Source of the DNA: Linum tenue
Taxonomy: Eukaryota; Streptophyta; Magnoliopsida; Malpighiales; Linaceae
Length of the DNA stretch: 64,000 bases
NCBI GenBank assembly: GCA_946122785.1
Contig: CAMGYJ010000008.1
Coordinates: forward strand, 11,867,475-11,931,474
Direction: 5' to 3'
Positions 35,988 through 47,202 of this stretch are shown in pieces (positions within the stretch are counted from its first letter, which is position 1; every line of letters begins with the position of its first letter). The notes beneath the pieces are model-generated. The model made no database searches and was not told the DNA's origin. It saw only the letters and a program-made list of their open reading frames with translations. The position numbers and the translations under genes were made by a program.

Positions 35988-36690
35988 TTAGTTATCTACA
36001 CGTGGGAACAACTTGACCAAGAAGAGATCAAAATAATTCCCCACGTCGTTCCAAGGACCGAATGTGACCAAGACCTCATATCCATTCTCACCAATCATGT
36101 TCAGAAGTGTGACATACTCCGCATTCTGAATCTCAGAAGGACTAACAACCGACGACATGATTCTCCGTAAGTAAGCTGATGGGAACACGACCTCAACATC
36201 AGTAATGTCATCCTCAATGGTCAAGTGAATCAAATATACCCTTGATGCCTCACACCAAGATCTCCTCAACTCTGTTACAACGCCCGAGAAAATGTACGAA
36301 TTGCCCTGATATAATCCAAAACATAAGAAGTTCAAAATAATACCAAATCATATTCAAATCATTGGCATAAGAAATAGGAAACGATAGATAACAACCAAGT
36401 TATCTTAGTCACCTGATGAGCACCATCCAACAGCATTGGAATAAGATCTATAGTTTCCACGTGCTGAGAAATTGCTACGGCAGTTTGATAATTGAGATTC
36501 GTAACAAAATCGTCCCCCATGGTAAAAAACCTATCATTTATATCATAATCAATATTAGTAATTGTATTGACTGGTGGTGACAACACAACAATATGTTTAT
36601 TACGAATTTTTTAAGAAACAATTACTCACGGGTTCCATTCAGGTATGATATCCATTTTCAAATATAAGTCAACCTTATTTCCGTCTACTC
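35988..36690 (-). pseudogene. Inverted RPA-like C-terminal fragment
   Basis: On the minus strand, an exon at 36305-35988 (acceptor ATATCAG, 318 nt) encodes a segment starting GNSYIFSGVVTELRRSW. It corresponds to the last exon of the second RPA1-like gene (315 nt, GHDYILKGFISNL). The preceding piece (about 36570-36413) ends GAHQ before a GTGACT donor. Further upstream (to about 36690) a YLKMDIIPEWNP stretch recalls the DIPE motif of RPA exon 5, but the frame is broken there. It is a degenerate copy in opposite orientation. Confidence 0.5.
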
Positions 36691-37279
36691 AATCTCTATT
36701 TTTTGTAGTAGCTGCCATTTTAGGATCATCAAAACAAACATTGTTAGTTGTTATTTGGGACCACAATGCATATCACACTTGCGATGTTTAATTAATAACC
36801 AATTACTATTTTACTTAACCAATATCAAATAGATTCTGATCAAGTATAGTAAAAGAGATTCGAGTTCTACACTAATCAACTAATAATGGTCAAAGAAAGA
36901 TAACCAAACAAGATCAAAACAAGACATAACTCTTCAATCCTACGATTAAGTTTTCAATTGAACATGGATTTAACTTCTTTTGACTTATTCATCTTTTATC
37001 CTTGCCTGGATATTCGATTCGTAACTACAACACTATATACTGTTTTTTCAAACTTTAATGAAAACTCTTATACACATGACTGAACTCCACTACGTATTAG
37101 AGAACCAATATACAATGTTTTGGTTGTATGCAACACACAGTTTGTATTCCGATCCACGAAAATCAGATTGAACTAAACGTTCTCAACTATTGATTAATAC
37201 TGTCTTACAATCGATAAATCATCCCTAATCATGTTCCTCATTTTAGTAGATCCAACCACATTTTATGAGAAATCATTGA

Positions 37280-37480
37280 ACCAAACGTACCTGTGAAACT
37301 CGCAAGGTTTTGCTTGGAGTCTCGATCTGAAAAGTTCCTGAAACATAAGATGTCAGCAGATCGGGGAAAACAAACTTCAATCATAGGATTCGTAGTCCGG
37401 TGAAGATGCATATACCTTAACAAAATCTGGAAATGCTTTGGGCACCTTCGCCTGGATTATCAGAGCACACCAAAAACCTC
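37280..37480 (-). other. Possible minus-strand exons near the Helitron 3' end
   Basis: Two short segments on the minus strand are joined by a plausible intron (donor GTATAT after TTTTGTTAAG, acceptor TTATGTTTCAG). The product is not recognised. They may be upstream exons of the inverted RPA-like fragment or noise. Confidence 0.2.
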
Positions 37481-37825
37481 GCTACTGTAGAAAGAATGCA
37501 AGAACAGATGTGAAGAGATAGTGTTTGAAAATTAATTGCTGGAACTAAATATACATTCAGTCCCGCAGACAGGACGAGAAAGAATAACGGCCATGCAAAG
37601 ATTTTGGTACCTTTTGCTTTCTTCGTCGGAGCTGGAACAGAGAAATGGAAGGGGAAGAAGGAAGTCGAACAGTTTCGGTCTGGTTTTGGAACTTTTTATT
37701 TGATTAATAAATTTACCCATTATATAAAAGCAAAGGGGGAAATTTGGGCCCATAATCCAATTGATAAATGAAATACAGCTCCGACTGGGCCTTCCATTGG
37801 ATTATGGCTGGATTAATGGTCTCTA

Positions 37826-37853
37826 GCCGGCCAACGGGCCGGCCCTATACTAG
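37826..37853 (+). terminator. Helitron 3' terminal hairpin and CTAG end
   Basis: The stem GCCGGCC / GGCCGGC with loop AACG is followed by CCTATACTAG, then a T outside. This is the standard stop signal of rolling-circle transposition. It sits far above the local GC level. Confidence 0.85.
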
Positions 37854-38062
37854 TATGATATATGAAATTTTATCTACATGTACATCACAGTAGTCTAGTG
37901 AAGAATGGTGGATTCGTTGGTGGCAACAAATCCACGCATTGAAATGTGAGTTTTTTTTTTGCGAGTAACGCAATCACAGTCAAATCGCAGTGATTAATAA
38001 CTATTAACTAACCACTAATATTTATTAGACGGATAACCACACCCACGTCAATTTCCACCATA

Positions 38063-38418
38063 ATATCCACAAGTTTAACCCTCTGTTAACAAGTTTTTAC
38101 ATTTAATTTATACGAGTCATCTGTGTATAGTTACTACTTTATCCTTACATGTAATATATTTAATTTTTCTATAAAAATAGTGACGAAAAACAAGTCATTT
38201 GCATATGACTCTTTTAAATTTTCATTAGCACACAAGTCATTTGACACCAAATGACTCATACAATATAGCATGCAATCTAGTCATTATTTGCATCATCCAG
38301 ATGGCCAAGTATGTGCCAATCGAATTATTGTGGAATAAATTTAGTTGCTTGTAACGTAGGAAAAGCTAACCAAAGACTTATTCATCAATATTTCACAGAT
38401 AGCTAGTTGGTAACAAAT
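38063..38418. other. AT-rich spacer
   Basis: No gene or clear repeat is seen. The stretch ends at the target duplication GTGAAATGA of the next element. Confidence 0.4.
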
Positions 38419-38979
38419 GTGAAATGAGGGGTCGGATACTATGCTAACCCCTAAAGGGGTAGTGATTTTCGACACCCTCCTATTGATTTGTCAGTTTTAT
38501 ATTTAATTATTAGACAAGTATTAATGGCTGTCCCAAATAAATATGAATGGAGAAAGAATTAATTGTCATATTAATTATGCACGGGAAGGGGGCAATTTAG
38601 CTGGATCCCCTTTCCCTCTGTGGCGTTTCTACTCCCTTTCCCTTTGTTTCTATTTCCCCCCTCCCTCCTCTGCTATTTCCCCTTGTTTCTTTCCATTGTT
38701 GTGGAGAATCATAGCTCTGGTTCATCATTACACGGCTGGCGGATATCCCCGCCGCCCTTACAACAAGTCCGACCATCCATGTCGTCGGCCGTCTGCCGTC
38801 CTCCGTCTTCCATCTCAAACATCACCTTCCAACAACTTCCTCTTATCCACGGCCTGCGCTTGATCTTTTCCTGTTGACCACCGTCCTTCCACGGTAGAGA
38901 TTCGATCAACCCTAAGTGGCGGCGACAGAATCTGAAGGTGAGGGTGGTACCACTAGGCGGCAGAGGAAACACACCAATG

Positions 38980-39083
38980 GACTGGTACGTGTACCAGTGG
39001 AGTGGTACGTGTACCAGTGGAGTGGTACGGTTACCAGTGGAGTGATACGTATACCAGTGGAGTGGTACGTGTACCAGTGGAGT
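38980..39083. repeat. 20-bp minisatellite, about five units
   Basis: Units of GGTACGTGTACCAGTGGAGT with small changes, each containing the palindrome GGTACGTGTACC. The same units appear inverted at 39618-39710 in the same element. Confidence 0.85.
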
Positions 39084-39617
39084 TTGGAATACATCGTCAT
39101 GAAAATATTGTGGTCTCCACCACTTTTGAAGTTTGGAATTGATTTTATTATTTTTCTTTTGTCTTAATTATTGGTCAACTTCTTTCAATGTCATTGAAAT
39201 ATCTTTGCCGACGAGTAATGAATAGAAATGGTCTTCGCACAAATTCGGAGGTAATCATACTACTTCAGTGGTACATATATACCACTGAACTTGTACTATA
39301 CCACTAGACTGGTATACATATCAATTAACTGGTACTTATATCACTGAACTGATACTAATTAAGACTGTCCTCAATATACCAATACTCAATACTTACTTGA
39401 TCATGAAATATAATTCTGGCACAAGCAACACAATAAACATTTAAATCAGTCAACAAAATAGGAACTTTATATTAGTAGCCAAAAGTTGTGTTCCAAAATG
39501 GGTTGCAAAATCAGGGAAATGCCAACAACAATGCCAAAAGCAATAAATTATCCTTCGAATGTGAATAAACATAAAGTCTTCACAATTTTTTTAAGCCTAA
39601 ACAGGACATATGGTTAC

Positions 39618-39710
39618 TAGTACCACTCCACTGGTACACGTACCACTCCACTAGTATCACTCCACTGGTACGCGTACCACTCCACTGGTACATGTACCAG
39701 TCCATTGGTG
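39618..39710. repeat. Inverted copy of the 20-bp minisatellite
   Basis: Units of ACTCCACTGGTACACGTACC run opposite to the array at 38980-39083. Further related CAGTACAGTGGTACTAATAC units lie at about 40020-40105. Confidence 0.8.
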
Positions 39711-40775
39711 CGTTTCCTCTGACGGTGGCTCTCACAGCGTTGCTTCTTGTTGGTACTCGCACCCGATGAATGATCTTGACCTACCCCAACTTCTACATGG
39801 CGAGGAAATAGCTTACATGACTCTTTCCTTTAGGCACTCCAAGTTACGGTCTCTTCGTCTTGACCATTCCTACAGACAATAATCAACACTATCAATTCAG
39901 TGATAGAAATATGAGTTTGATAAGTAAGACAACTATCACTATAGTGGTAGAATTCAGTGGTAGAATTACCAATACATCTTTGCAACTATCACTGCAGTGA
40001 TATAAATCAGTAGTACATACCAGTACAGTGGTACTAATACCAGTACAGTGGTACTAATACCACTCAAGTGATAGACATACCAGTACACTGGTACTAATAC
40101 CACATGAAAAAATCCACACGAAAACCCAGATTTGAGTTTGGGAGAAAGAGACAGTAGGGGAGAGAGAGCTACCTCAGTTTCTTCGTCGTCATCTTCGCCG
40201 GGAAGGGGAGGAGGGTCACCGCAGGAACGACATGAGTGAAGACATCTCGTAGGGAAGGTGAGGAGGGTCGTCGTCTTCTCCGTCGATCCCTTTGCAGTGC
40301 CGAGCTTTGTGGAAGGAGATGGAGAGTCGCGGCGGCAAGCCTGGTGTTGCTCGGAGAACAACGACAACCATCATCCGAGACTTAACCCACGACGGAGGAT
40401 GGGGGAGAGTCGGAGGGAGAGGATTTTGTTGGTGCGTCGACGATCAGAAACCATGGACTGTGGCGGGGAAGAGGTGACGGCGGCGAGCAGGGGCAGAGCG
40501 AAATCGAGGGAGAGAGAAGGAGAAAGGGAGAAAAAAATGGGATTGATTTTTGAATTAGGGGTGTGAATTGTTTTTTCCTAGATTCTTTCCATTTTCCAAT
40601 ATAGTGAGAGAAACTTATTGTGTAATTAATACCTAATACACAATAATCAGTTTCAATTGTGTAATTAATACCTGATTAATCCTTACCATTGGATTAGATG
40701 GACGGTATCTAAAAGGGGTGTCAAAAATCAAACCCCCTTAGGAGGGTAGTCACGCTAACCGCTCCCGTGAAATGA

Positions 40776-43700
40776 GGCAAAGAATCGGCGGCACATTCAA
40801 TAATATTTCACATATAGCTAGCTAGCTAGCTTGTAACTTTTAAAAAATTAAACGGGTTTTATCAAATTACCATGGATGGGTTATTACTTATTACCTGCCC
40901 ACTTTCTTTCCTCAATAAAATGGCCGAAAGCAATATCAAATCAAGGGGCGTCTATAATTGGATTTGTTTTTGCTCTTTATGCCCCCTTGAGAAGAAACAC
41001 ACTTCAATCAGTGCCCTTGATAACCAAATTTTATAGATATTATATATTTCAATGATATTATGAATACAATTCAATTATTTGGTTTCCATTGTTATCAACG
41101 AACTCAAATCATTGTTACCACTTATTTTTTTTTTAAAGAATGTTTATGGTACACACTGAATTTATACCTTTGACGTTAAGATATAAATTTAACTTATACT
41201 TATATTTTTCAGTACAAATTTCTTTATGATACAAACTAAACTTGTACCTTAAAATTATGGTACCAGTTCAATTTGTATATCGCAAACATACATGACTATC
41301 TTAGAGCATAGTTGAATGACTCATAAACTAATACTAGAAGTTTAATCTATCAGGAACATTTACCTGAATAGGCCAATAAATGATTAGTACGTAGTTCAAT
41401 CTTTCACTTGTAATTGGTTGAGGAGGAAGCTGAGAATATTTATAGCTTGCAGTTCAATACATAAAACCACAGAGTACAGAACAAAAGGTGTTCGATGTGA
41501 AAATCAGGCCCATTATAGACGAAGTACATTGAACAAAAATGGCAACATTCGTACAACAAGATGGAGAAGAAAAATAAAAAAAATCGATTAATTAATTATT
41601 TTTAAATAATAATCGATTCGGAAAAGACTACACCCAGTCACCCACCAATAAACTTATAGTCCTCATGGTTGAGAATTGAGATGTCGCATTTGCTAGATTC
41701 TATCGAACAAAATTTTACATACGAATTCATTAATGTCCGATCAAAATTAAATTATGTTTTTGTGACTTTGCGTAATGCAAAATAACCTTCCTGATTAATC
41801 ATTCAAATTGTAAAAAAAAAAAATGTTTAAAAAATTTAAATAATCAATACTAGCTTGCATACATCTTCCATTGCATATACGATTGCAAATCACAATCAAC
41901 AAATGGAATTGATATCTGCTCGTTACAATAACGAGACCAGAGTTAAATGATTTCAATAAATGTTTCAGGTTCCCGATTCGAAGTCAATAATTTCACATAA
42001 AATCGTAATTATGCTCGTCATATAAACAAATGTACCCATATCATCACTCAAACTATGTATACTAGTGACCATCGTGAGCACTGTCGTTAATTTTTTTTAG
42101 CTCTTATGTAACCGTTAATTTAATCTCTTTTAACTTTTGTGCCGTCCAAATTCAGTCGGGTTAAGAAGTGGCCATGGAATATTGGACAAATTTATAGAGT
42201 GGGTGTGTTCCTGTTAAATAATTATTATATCCCTTCGTAATACCTAGCCGTCCATGCATATTTCCGAATCATTTATTTATTTATTTTTATGTTTCTCAAT
42301 CCGTAGTTTTGTTTCTTGTTATGTCTAGTCTCTGCTCTGTCCGACTGTCTGGACTTTTTGCAGCTAAGTAATTAAGGTGAAGTCCATTCATTAAATTTCA
42401 AGTACGATACATGAAGACAGAGGAAGATGTTCATTTGAGATTAGAAAAAAGGGAGTCAGATTTGGTTTTGGTTTAAGAGAATTGGCCAATGTTGTTGTGT
42501 GCATCTCAGTGATTTTTGTCTGGTTGAAATGGTTAATTTACTATAACGGAGTATAACCTACCTAGCTTGTCATTTATTTGGTGGGGGATGTGCAAAAATT
42601 TGTCACTTTGTCATACATTTACAATTACCGTTACAAACTTTGAAGGCTGTCATACATTTACAATTAAAGTCACAGATAATCGTGCACGACATAACAATAT
42701 CAACTCGCAATGACATGTACGATAATTGATTTCAAATCGAGCAAAGACGTGGTGCTACATCGAACAGGTGGATGACGTTAAGAATTTGAATCGATTCAAA
42801 TGTATGTACAGGTTCCTCGAAAACCACATCATTTAACAGCCCAAATCAGCAAATTTGTTGGAAACCATTGACACGAAAGCAGCATTTCATCCCACCATGG
42901 AATGGATTTGGTTGGGAGGAGTTACGGTGCTAATTGTACAATAGTTAGCACCGTCCTAACCAAGGGAAAAACTGCTACTAGTTTGAATTAGTAGTGATTT
43001 AGCTTAGATGTTGTATTGATTTTATAATAATCCGTAGTGATTTCGTTATTTTTAGTAGCGTTTTTTGCTAATTATCATGGTGCTAACCCTTATACCTAAT
43101 CCCATCCCGATTTGGTTACATTCACCCACTGTTTTCCTTTTGTGCTCCTCCTCGCAATTTGAAGGGTGAAGAAAATTTGGAGGTCTCTTTCGTGCACAAC
43201 TGTTTACAGGGATGGAAGTAGGCAAAAATTGCCAGATGGCAGATAGCAATGGAACCCTAAAAACAACAAAACAGAAAGGAAGAGAATCTAGTGGTGTAAT
43301 AAATTCAAGACACTTCACTTCACTTCACTTCACTATCATCAAAGGATAGGAGAGGAGGACGTGGGTAACAACAGCACAACAGGTGCCTTGCTTTCTATAT
43401 AGGGTGAAAGGTGTGGGCCTGGCTTGGAAGGAGGTGGGCCTGATCTGCTGGCTGGATGGGCCCGAACGCAATAGTTCCAATAGCAGCACTCCAAATTTCG
43501 CGCATAACTTCCGTTGTATTTGTATCATATGTGGCCCAACTTTTGATTAGACTGGAGTAGAGTAGAGACTATAGAGTAGTATCAGCTGTCACATTTCTTC
43601 TTCCCCCACGCTCATTCCACATACAAATCATACATACATGCTTCTCTCCCACAAATATGCGAATTCATTTCTGCATGGCTGAGGTGAGAGTGAGATCGAA

Positions 43701-44004
43701 AAGGGTGGGTGCGTCTAAAGTTTGGATTGACTGATGATCTGAATTTGAGTTCGAATTTTGTTTGTTTGTACGAAACTTTGTCGGAGTTCGGTTTAGCAAG
43801 TGAGATAAACAAATCAAATTTGAGTTCGATATTATAAGTGAGCTCAACGAGTTAAGTTGTTGTACATCTCAATTCTTAACATTCGATTAAATGTACAATA
43901 ACCAACTTTATGCAATACTGTTTTATTCTCCTCCGAAATTATTGTTTCTTTCACGTGGGACATCCAAAACTTCCTTTTATATTGCCTTACTTTCTCAAAA
44001 CTTA
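40776..44004. other. Gene-free spacer with a relic MITE and a microsatellite
   Basis: No supported gene. It contains a decayed relative of the MITE at 16846-17104 (about 41140-41290; shared GTACAAATTTCTTTATG-type sequence) and a (TTCAC)n run at about 43311-43335. The rest is ordinary AT-rich sequence. Confidence 0.45.
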
Positions 44005-44013
44005 TATTTATTC

Positions 44014-44689
44014 GGAAAAAATTCCAAGTTACACATGTTTTAAAAAAAAAATCTCAAAATACACACGTTATGAAACCAATTCCCAATCTACGCATGTTTG
44101 GGTATTCATCGCGGCAGAGCAAGGCGGTGATTGAATCAGCGCTTGAGATGAGGGCGGTGATTGGGCACTGATTGCATCACCGTTGTAGAGGAAGGCGGTG
44201 AATGCTTCACCGCAGCTGTGGCCTGACCTGCTTCGAAACTTTAAACAAACGTAACTTTGTGCTCGGTCATCCGATCGTAACGATTTTTTTTATTTTTGCA
44301 TAATTTTTCGAACGGATTTCGCATAATTTTTTGATTGGGCAGTGATTCCGCAAGATCTCGAAAAATTATGCGGAATCAAAAAAAAATTCGCTACGATCGG
44401 ATAACCGAGCACAAAGTTACGTTCGTTTAAAGTTTCGACGCAGGTCAGACTTTCACTTCCTTCCTCTACAGCGGTGTTGCAATCACCGCATTCCTCTACA
44501 GCGGTGATGCAATCACCGTCCTCCTCTCATGCGGTGATGCAATCACCACTCTTCTTTCATGCGGTGATGTATCACCGCCTTGCTCTGCCGCGGTGAAGGC
44601 CCAAACATGCGTAGATTGAGAATTTTTTTTTCATAACATGTGTATTTTGAGATTTTTTTTTAAAACATGTGTAACTTGGGATGTTTTCC
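44014..44689. mobile_element. Foldback element with almost full-length inverted repeats
   Basis: The left arm (GGAAAA...CCAAGTTACACATG...) is matched almost to the centre by the reverse complement of the right arm, so about 676 bp can fold into one hairpin around 44330. The flanks TATTTATTC (44005-44013) and TATTTATTT (44690-44698) form a nine-base target duplication with one mismatch, pointing to the Mutator type. The right arm carries repeated palindromic GCGGTGATGCAATCACC units; the left arm has corresponding, more degraded ones. Confidence 0.7.
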
Positions 44690-44698
44690 TATTTATTT

Positions 44699-46600
44699 AG
44701 GGTGGGACAATCAAACATATTCTTTATTTCACTTAGTATGTTAGCCCACTTCAAGTAATTACGTCAAACTAGAGAGTAACTCATAATATTTTTTTCTTAT
44801 ACACATTTGTTTCATGTGTGTTACCTGTCTTGAGTTAGGTAGTGAAATCTGATGAGGGAAGCAAACTATAACTTAATTCGATTCATCGGTATAGAAACTT
44901 GATCGTTCACAAAATGATTTATTAAATAACGAGTTGAGGAGTGGTTCACTGATAGCCTGATCCTAAATTAATTAGAATACATTCGATGGAACTGAACAAA
45001 CTATTTGATTAATACATCTATATATTTTTCGAAATATAAGTCAGAGAGACAATAAGAACTTATATTAAAAATTGTAACATCAATGTGTTGTGTTTGAAAC
45101 AAAGCTACAACAATATTGCCTCTAATTGGAGAGATTTTTCCAAATTTTGTGGTGGAAAAAAGTAACAAGCAAGAGTGATCAACCAAACAAGATATAAAGA
45201 TAACCATTGTGTAGCCGGCTCAAAACATCAAGTCGAAATCAACAAATGAAGAAGTACTACCAAAGTATATCCTCTAATTAAAAATTGTTCATTTCATATC
45301 CATCAACTTCTTCTGATTGATAACTAAAAGAGCAAATTATTTTCAGAAAGGAGATAACTAGCTAGTACTAGTCTCTTCTCATGTGGACCAAGCACCACCA
45401 GCCAATTAAGATGCTAAAAAGATCTTAATCACAGGAGATTGTTGATTAATCAACCACCACAATTATCAGAAGTTTGTTTTTAGTTTGTTCTTGCGTATTT
45501 AATTTGGTCAGTGTGCTTTCATTTGATGTAATGAATCGAGAGAGCTAAATCAAACCCAGCTGCCATGTAAAATGACACTCACTCTGCATATAGGCTTTGA
45601 AAGGTAGAAAACCCGCACCTCAAAAAGGGTCACCACTCACCACCCATAAATAGGAGGGGAGTGTGCGTGGGACACCCACGACTTTCTCAGAATCATCAAT
45701 CGTAGTTGCGATCGAGACCCCAAATCTTGAGCGTCGAAGACACGACGACGACTAGAAAGCCAAGCAAAGTAGAAGAAACAAACGTTCAGCTGCTCCTTAT
45801 GCGTGGGTGATGCCCATGGCCACGGCTACTAAAGCACACAAAGGAATTAGAGCAAGGAGAAATGGAGAACAGATCGGAACTACCCGCTTCCCTTTCTAAC
45901 CTCTGTTTCCAAGACTCATGCGCCAATCTGAATTCATGTGTGGGTGATTCCCACGGCTACATGATTACACGGAAAGTGGAATCACCGTCAACCACTCGCC
46001 GGTAACCACCCCATAACCACTCCGAACCGTCAAAAACTTCCTTGGAACTGCTCTGCGACGGAAGAAGGAGAAGTTGCTCTTCCGAGCAAAATTATACACC
46101 TCTTGCCGTTGTCTCAATGTAGATGTTTTCCATGAAATTTGTGGGCTGGCTTCGGCTCGGATTATCAACCCTGTTCAATGTACAGGCATATCTCAAAGCC
46201 CATTCTTTCCAAAATCAAAGCCCAATCAAGGAAGGGAGTAACTTATGGACTATGGACTGAGATTGGATAATACCCATTAAAACCGATTCCTAACTGGGCC
46301 GAGTTCTGAACATTCCAAGCGAACGAATTAGGAACCGACGCATTGGCGGAAGGAAAAAAAAAAAAAAAAAAAGAATTAGGAACCGACGGAAAACGCCGCA
46401 ATTGACGGCAACGCCTGCCTAGGTGGACAGCTGATGTGGCAAATTTGTATCAGGCAGGCTCGGCTTTTCTTTTTCAGAAAAGTGGGTATGAAATGGCACT
46501 ACTTTCCATCATTTCTTCATAGCAAAGCACGAAGAGGAGGAGGAAAAGAAGTGTACAAAAGCCAAAATGGCGATGGTAAAGCAGAGCACTCAGCGGCTGG
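44699..46600. other. Upstream spacer of the receptor kinase
   Basis: No supported gene. It contains a CCATAAATAGGAGG TATA-like box near 45644-45657 without a recognisable transcript, and the small poly-A insertion at 46341-46372. Confidence 0.4.
46341..46372 (+). mobile_element. Tiny poly-A retroposed insert with 16-bp target duplications
   Basis: GAATTAGGAACCGACG occurs exactly at 46325-46340 and 46373-46388. Between the copies are only CATTGGCGGAAGG and 19 A. A perfect 16-bp duplication with a poly-A tail is the signature of LINE-machinery retroposition, here severely 5'-truncated. Confidence 0.7.
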
Positions 46601-46608
46601 TATATAAA
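46601..46608 (+). promoter_or_regulatory. TATA box of the lectin receptor kinase gene
   Basis: TATATAAA lies about 150 bp before the first splice donor of the predicted leader (46753) and 600 bp before the coding ATG. No better box is seen nearer. Confidence 0.5.
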
Positions 46609-46752
46609 CAAGACGATGAACCTACCCATCTGTGGAGAAAGCTGCCGCATTTTGTACTGAATTCGCTGTGGGGAGGTTCAGAGAGCTAAGAACCTGCAAC
46701 TCCCCATCTTCCCTCAACAACCAGCATAGCAGTACATCGCCCGATTTTGCTG

Positions 46753-47199
46753 GTAAATTCTTCCTTTTCTAGATTATACTCTGCTCTGCGGCTTCTTCCA
46801 TTCGTAGTCCAGGGTTTTTACTTGTGAATGGACGGCAGGTGGTGGTTATGGGCTGGTAACTCCCCATCTTTTCTCAACAATCTTCGTAAGCATATTAAGT
46901 ACATCAAACTTATTTTACTCGTAATTCTTCATTCCCTAGTTTACTTTGCTCTGCGGATTCTTCGGTTTTGAGTCTAGGTTTTACTTGATTGAATGGTACA
47001 GGGGATGATGATGTGCTGGTAATTCTTCACTCTCTAGTTTACTCGGTTCTGTTAATTCTCCCATTTTGAGAGTCTAGGGTTTACTTTTGAATGATACAGT
47101 TCGTGATAATCTGCTGGTCATTCTTCCTTCTCTAGTGTACTCTGGTCTGCATATTCTTCCATTTTGAGTGTAGGGTTTACTTGTGAATGAAGGATACAG
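46753..47199 (+). repeat. Tandem intron-microexon array in the receptor kinase leader
   Basis: Four related units run from CTG|GTAAATTC (donor 46753) to the acceptor ATACAG ending at 47199. Each has a GTNA-TTC donor, a TCTAG-TTTACTC-GCTCTG core, a TTTTGAG-TCTAGGGTTTACTT stretch and an acceptor CAG. Between them lie three pieces of exactly 17 nt (46839-46855, 47002-47018, 47100-47116), each ending in CTG. The arrangement looks like a tandemly duplicated 5' UTR intron with its exon edge. Introns would be 86, 146, 81 and 83 bp. Which pieces are used is unknown. Confidence 0.55.
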
Positions 47200-47202
47200 G
47201 TG

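Larger units (their letters stand above)
21876..37853 (+). mobile_element. RPA-carrying plant Helitron (about 16 kb, decayed)
   Basis: Helitrons move by rolling-circle replication, insert between A and T, start with TC and end in CTRR after a hairpin. Here the right end shows a 7-bp GC stem (37826-37832 with 37837-37843, loop AACG), then ten bases ending CTAG at 37850-37853, followed by T. The left end is placed at TC 21876-21877, preceded by A, where the flanking hAT sequence stops matching its sister at 55690. Genes in order: Rep/helicase (broken), RPA1-like (open), RPA1-like (one stop), and an inverted RPA-like fragment. Orientation of Rep/helicase and RPA genes agrees with the hairpin end. 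The right end is firm; the left end is inferred and could shift. Confidence 0.8.
21499..38062. mobile_element. Old hAT-type element split by a Helitron
   Basis: The left piece (21499-21875) begins TAGAGGTGGAAATTTG and the right piece (37854-38062) ends CAATTTCCACCATA, forming imperfect TIRs. Both pieces resemble, in the same order, the hAT element at 55690-56478: the left end, the ATACCAAACTCA segment near 21835, the GTTGGTGGC segment near 37917 and the ACGGATAACCACACCCA right end. Removing the Helitron leaves about 586 bp against 789 bp for the sister. No 8-bp target duplication is recognisable at the outer ends, so this copy is old. Confidence 0.55.
38428..40766. mobile_element. Mutator-like non-autonomous element with minisatellites
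   Basis: The target duplication GTGAAATGA is perfect (38419-38427 and 40767-40775), nine bases as in Mutator-like elements. The ends are imperfect TIRs of about 50 bp sharing CCTAA-GGGGT, GATTTT and GACACCC. No transposase is present. GC-rich blocks next to each end (about 38590-38960 and 40160-40560) differ from the AT-rich core and may be acquired host sequence, but I recognise no product. Minisatellites lie inside. Confidence 0.75.

Noticed and set aside
39966..40367. 133-codon minus-strand frame in the Mutator-like element
   Set aside because: Its C-terminal half is made of minisatellite units and the rest is not recognisable. Kept only as possible captured DNA.
42920..43090. Possible MITE with GGTGCTAA / TTAGCACC ends
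   Set aside because: The words are close together and imperfect. No duplication or consistent TIR length could be shown.
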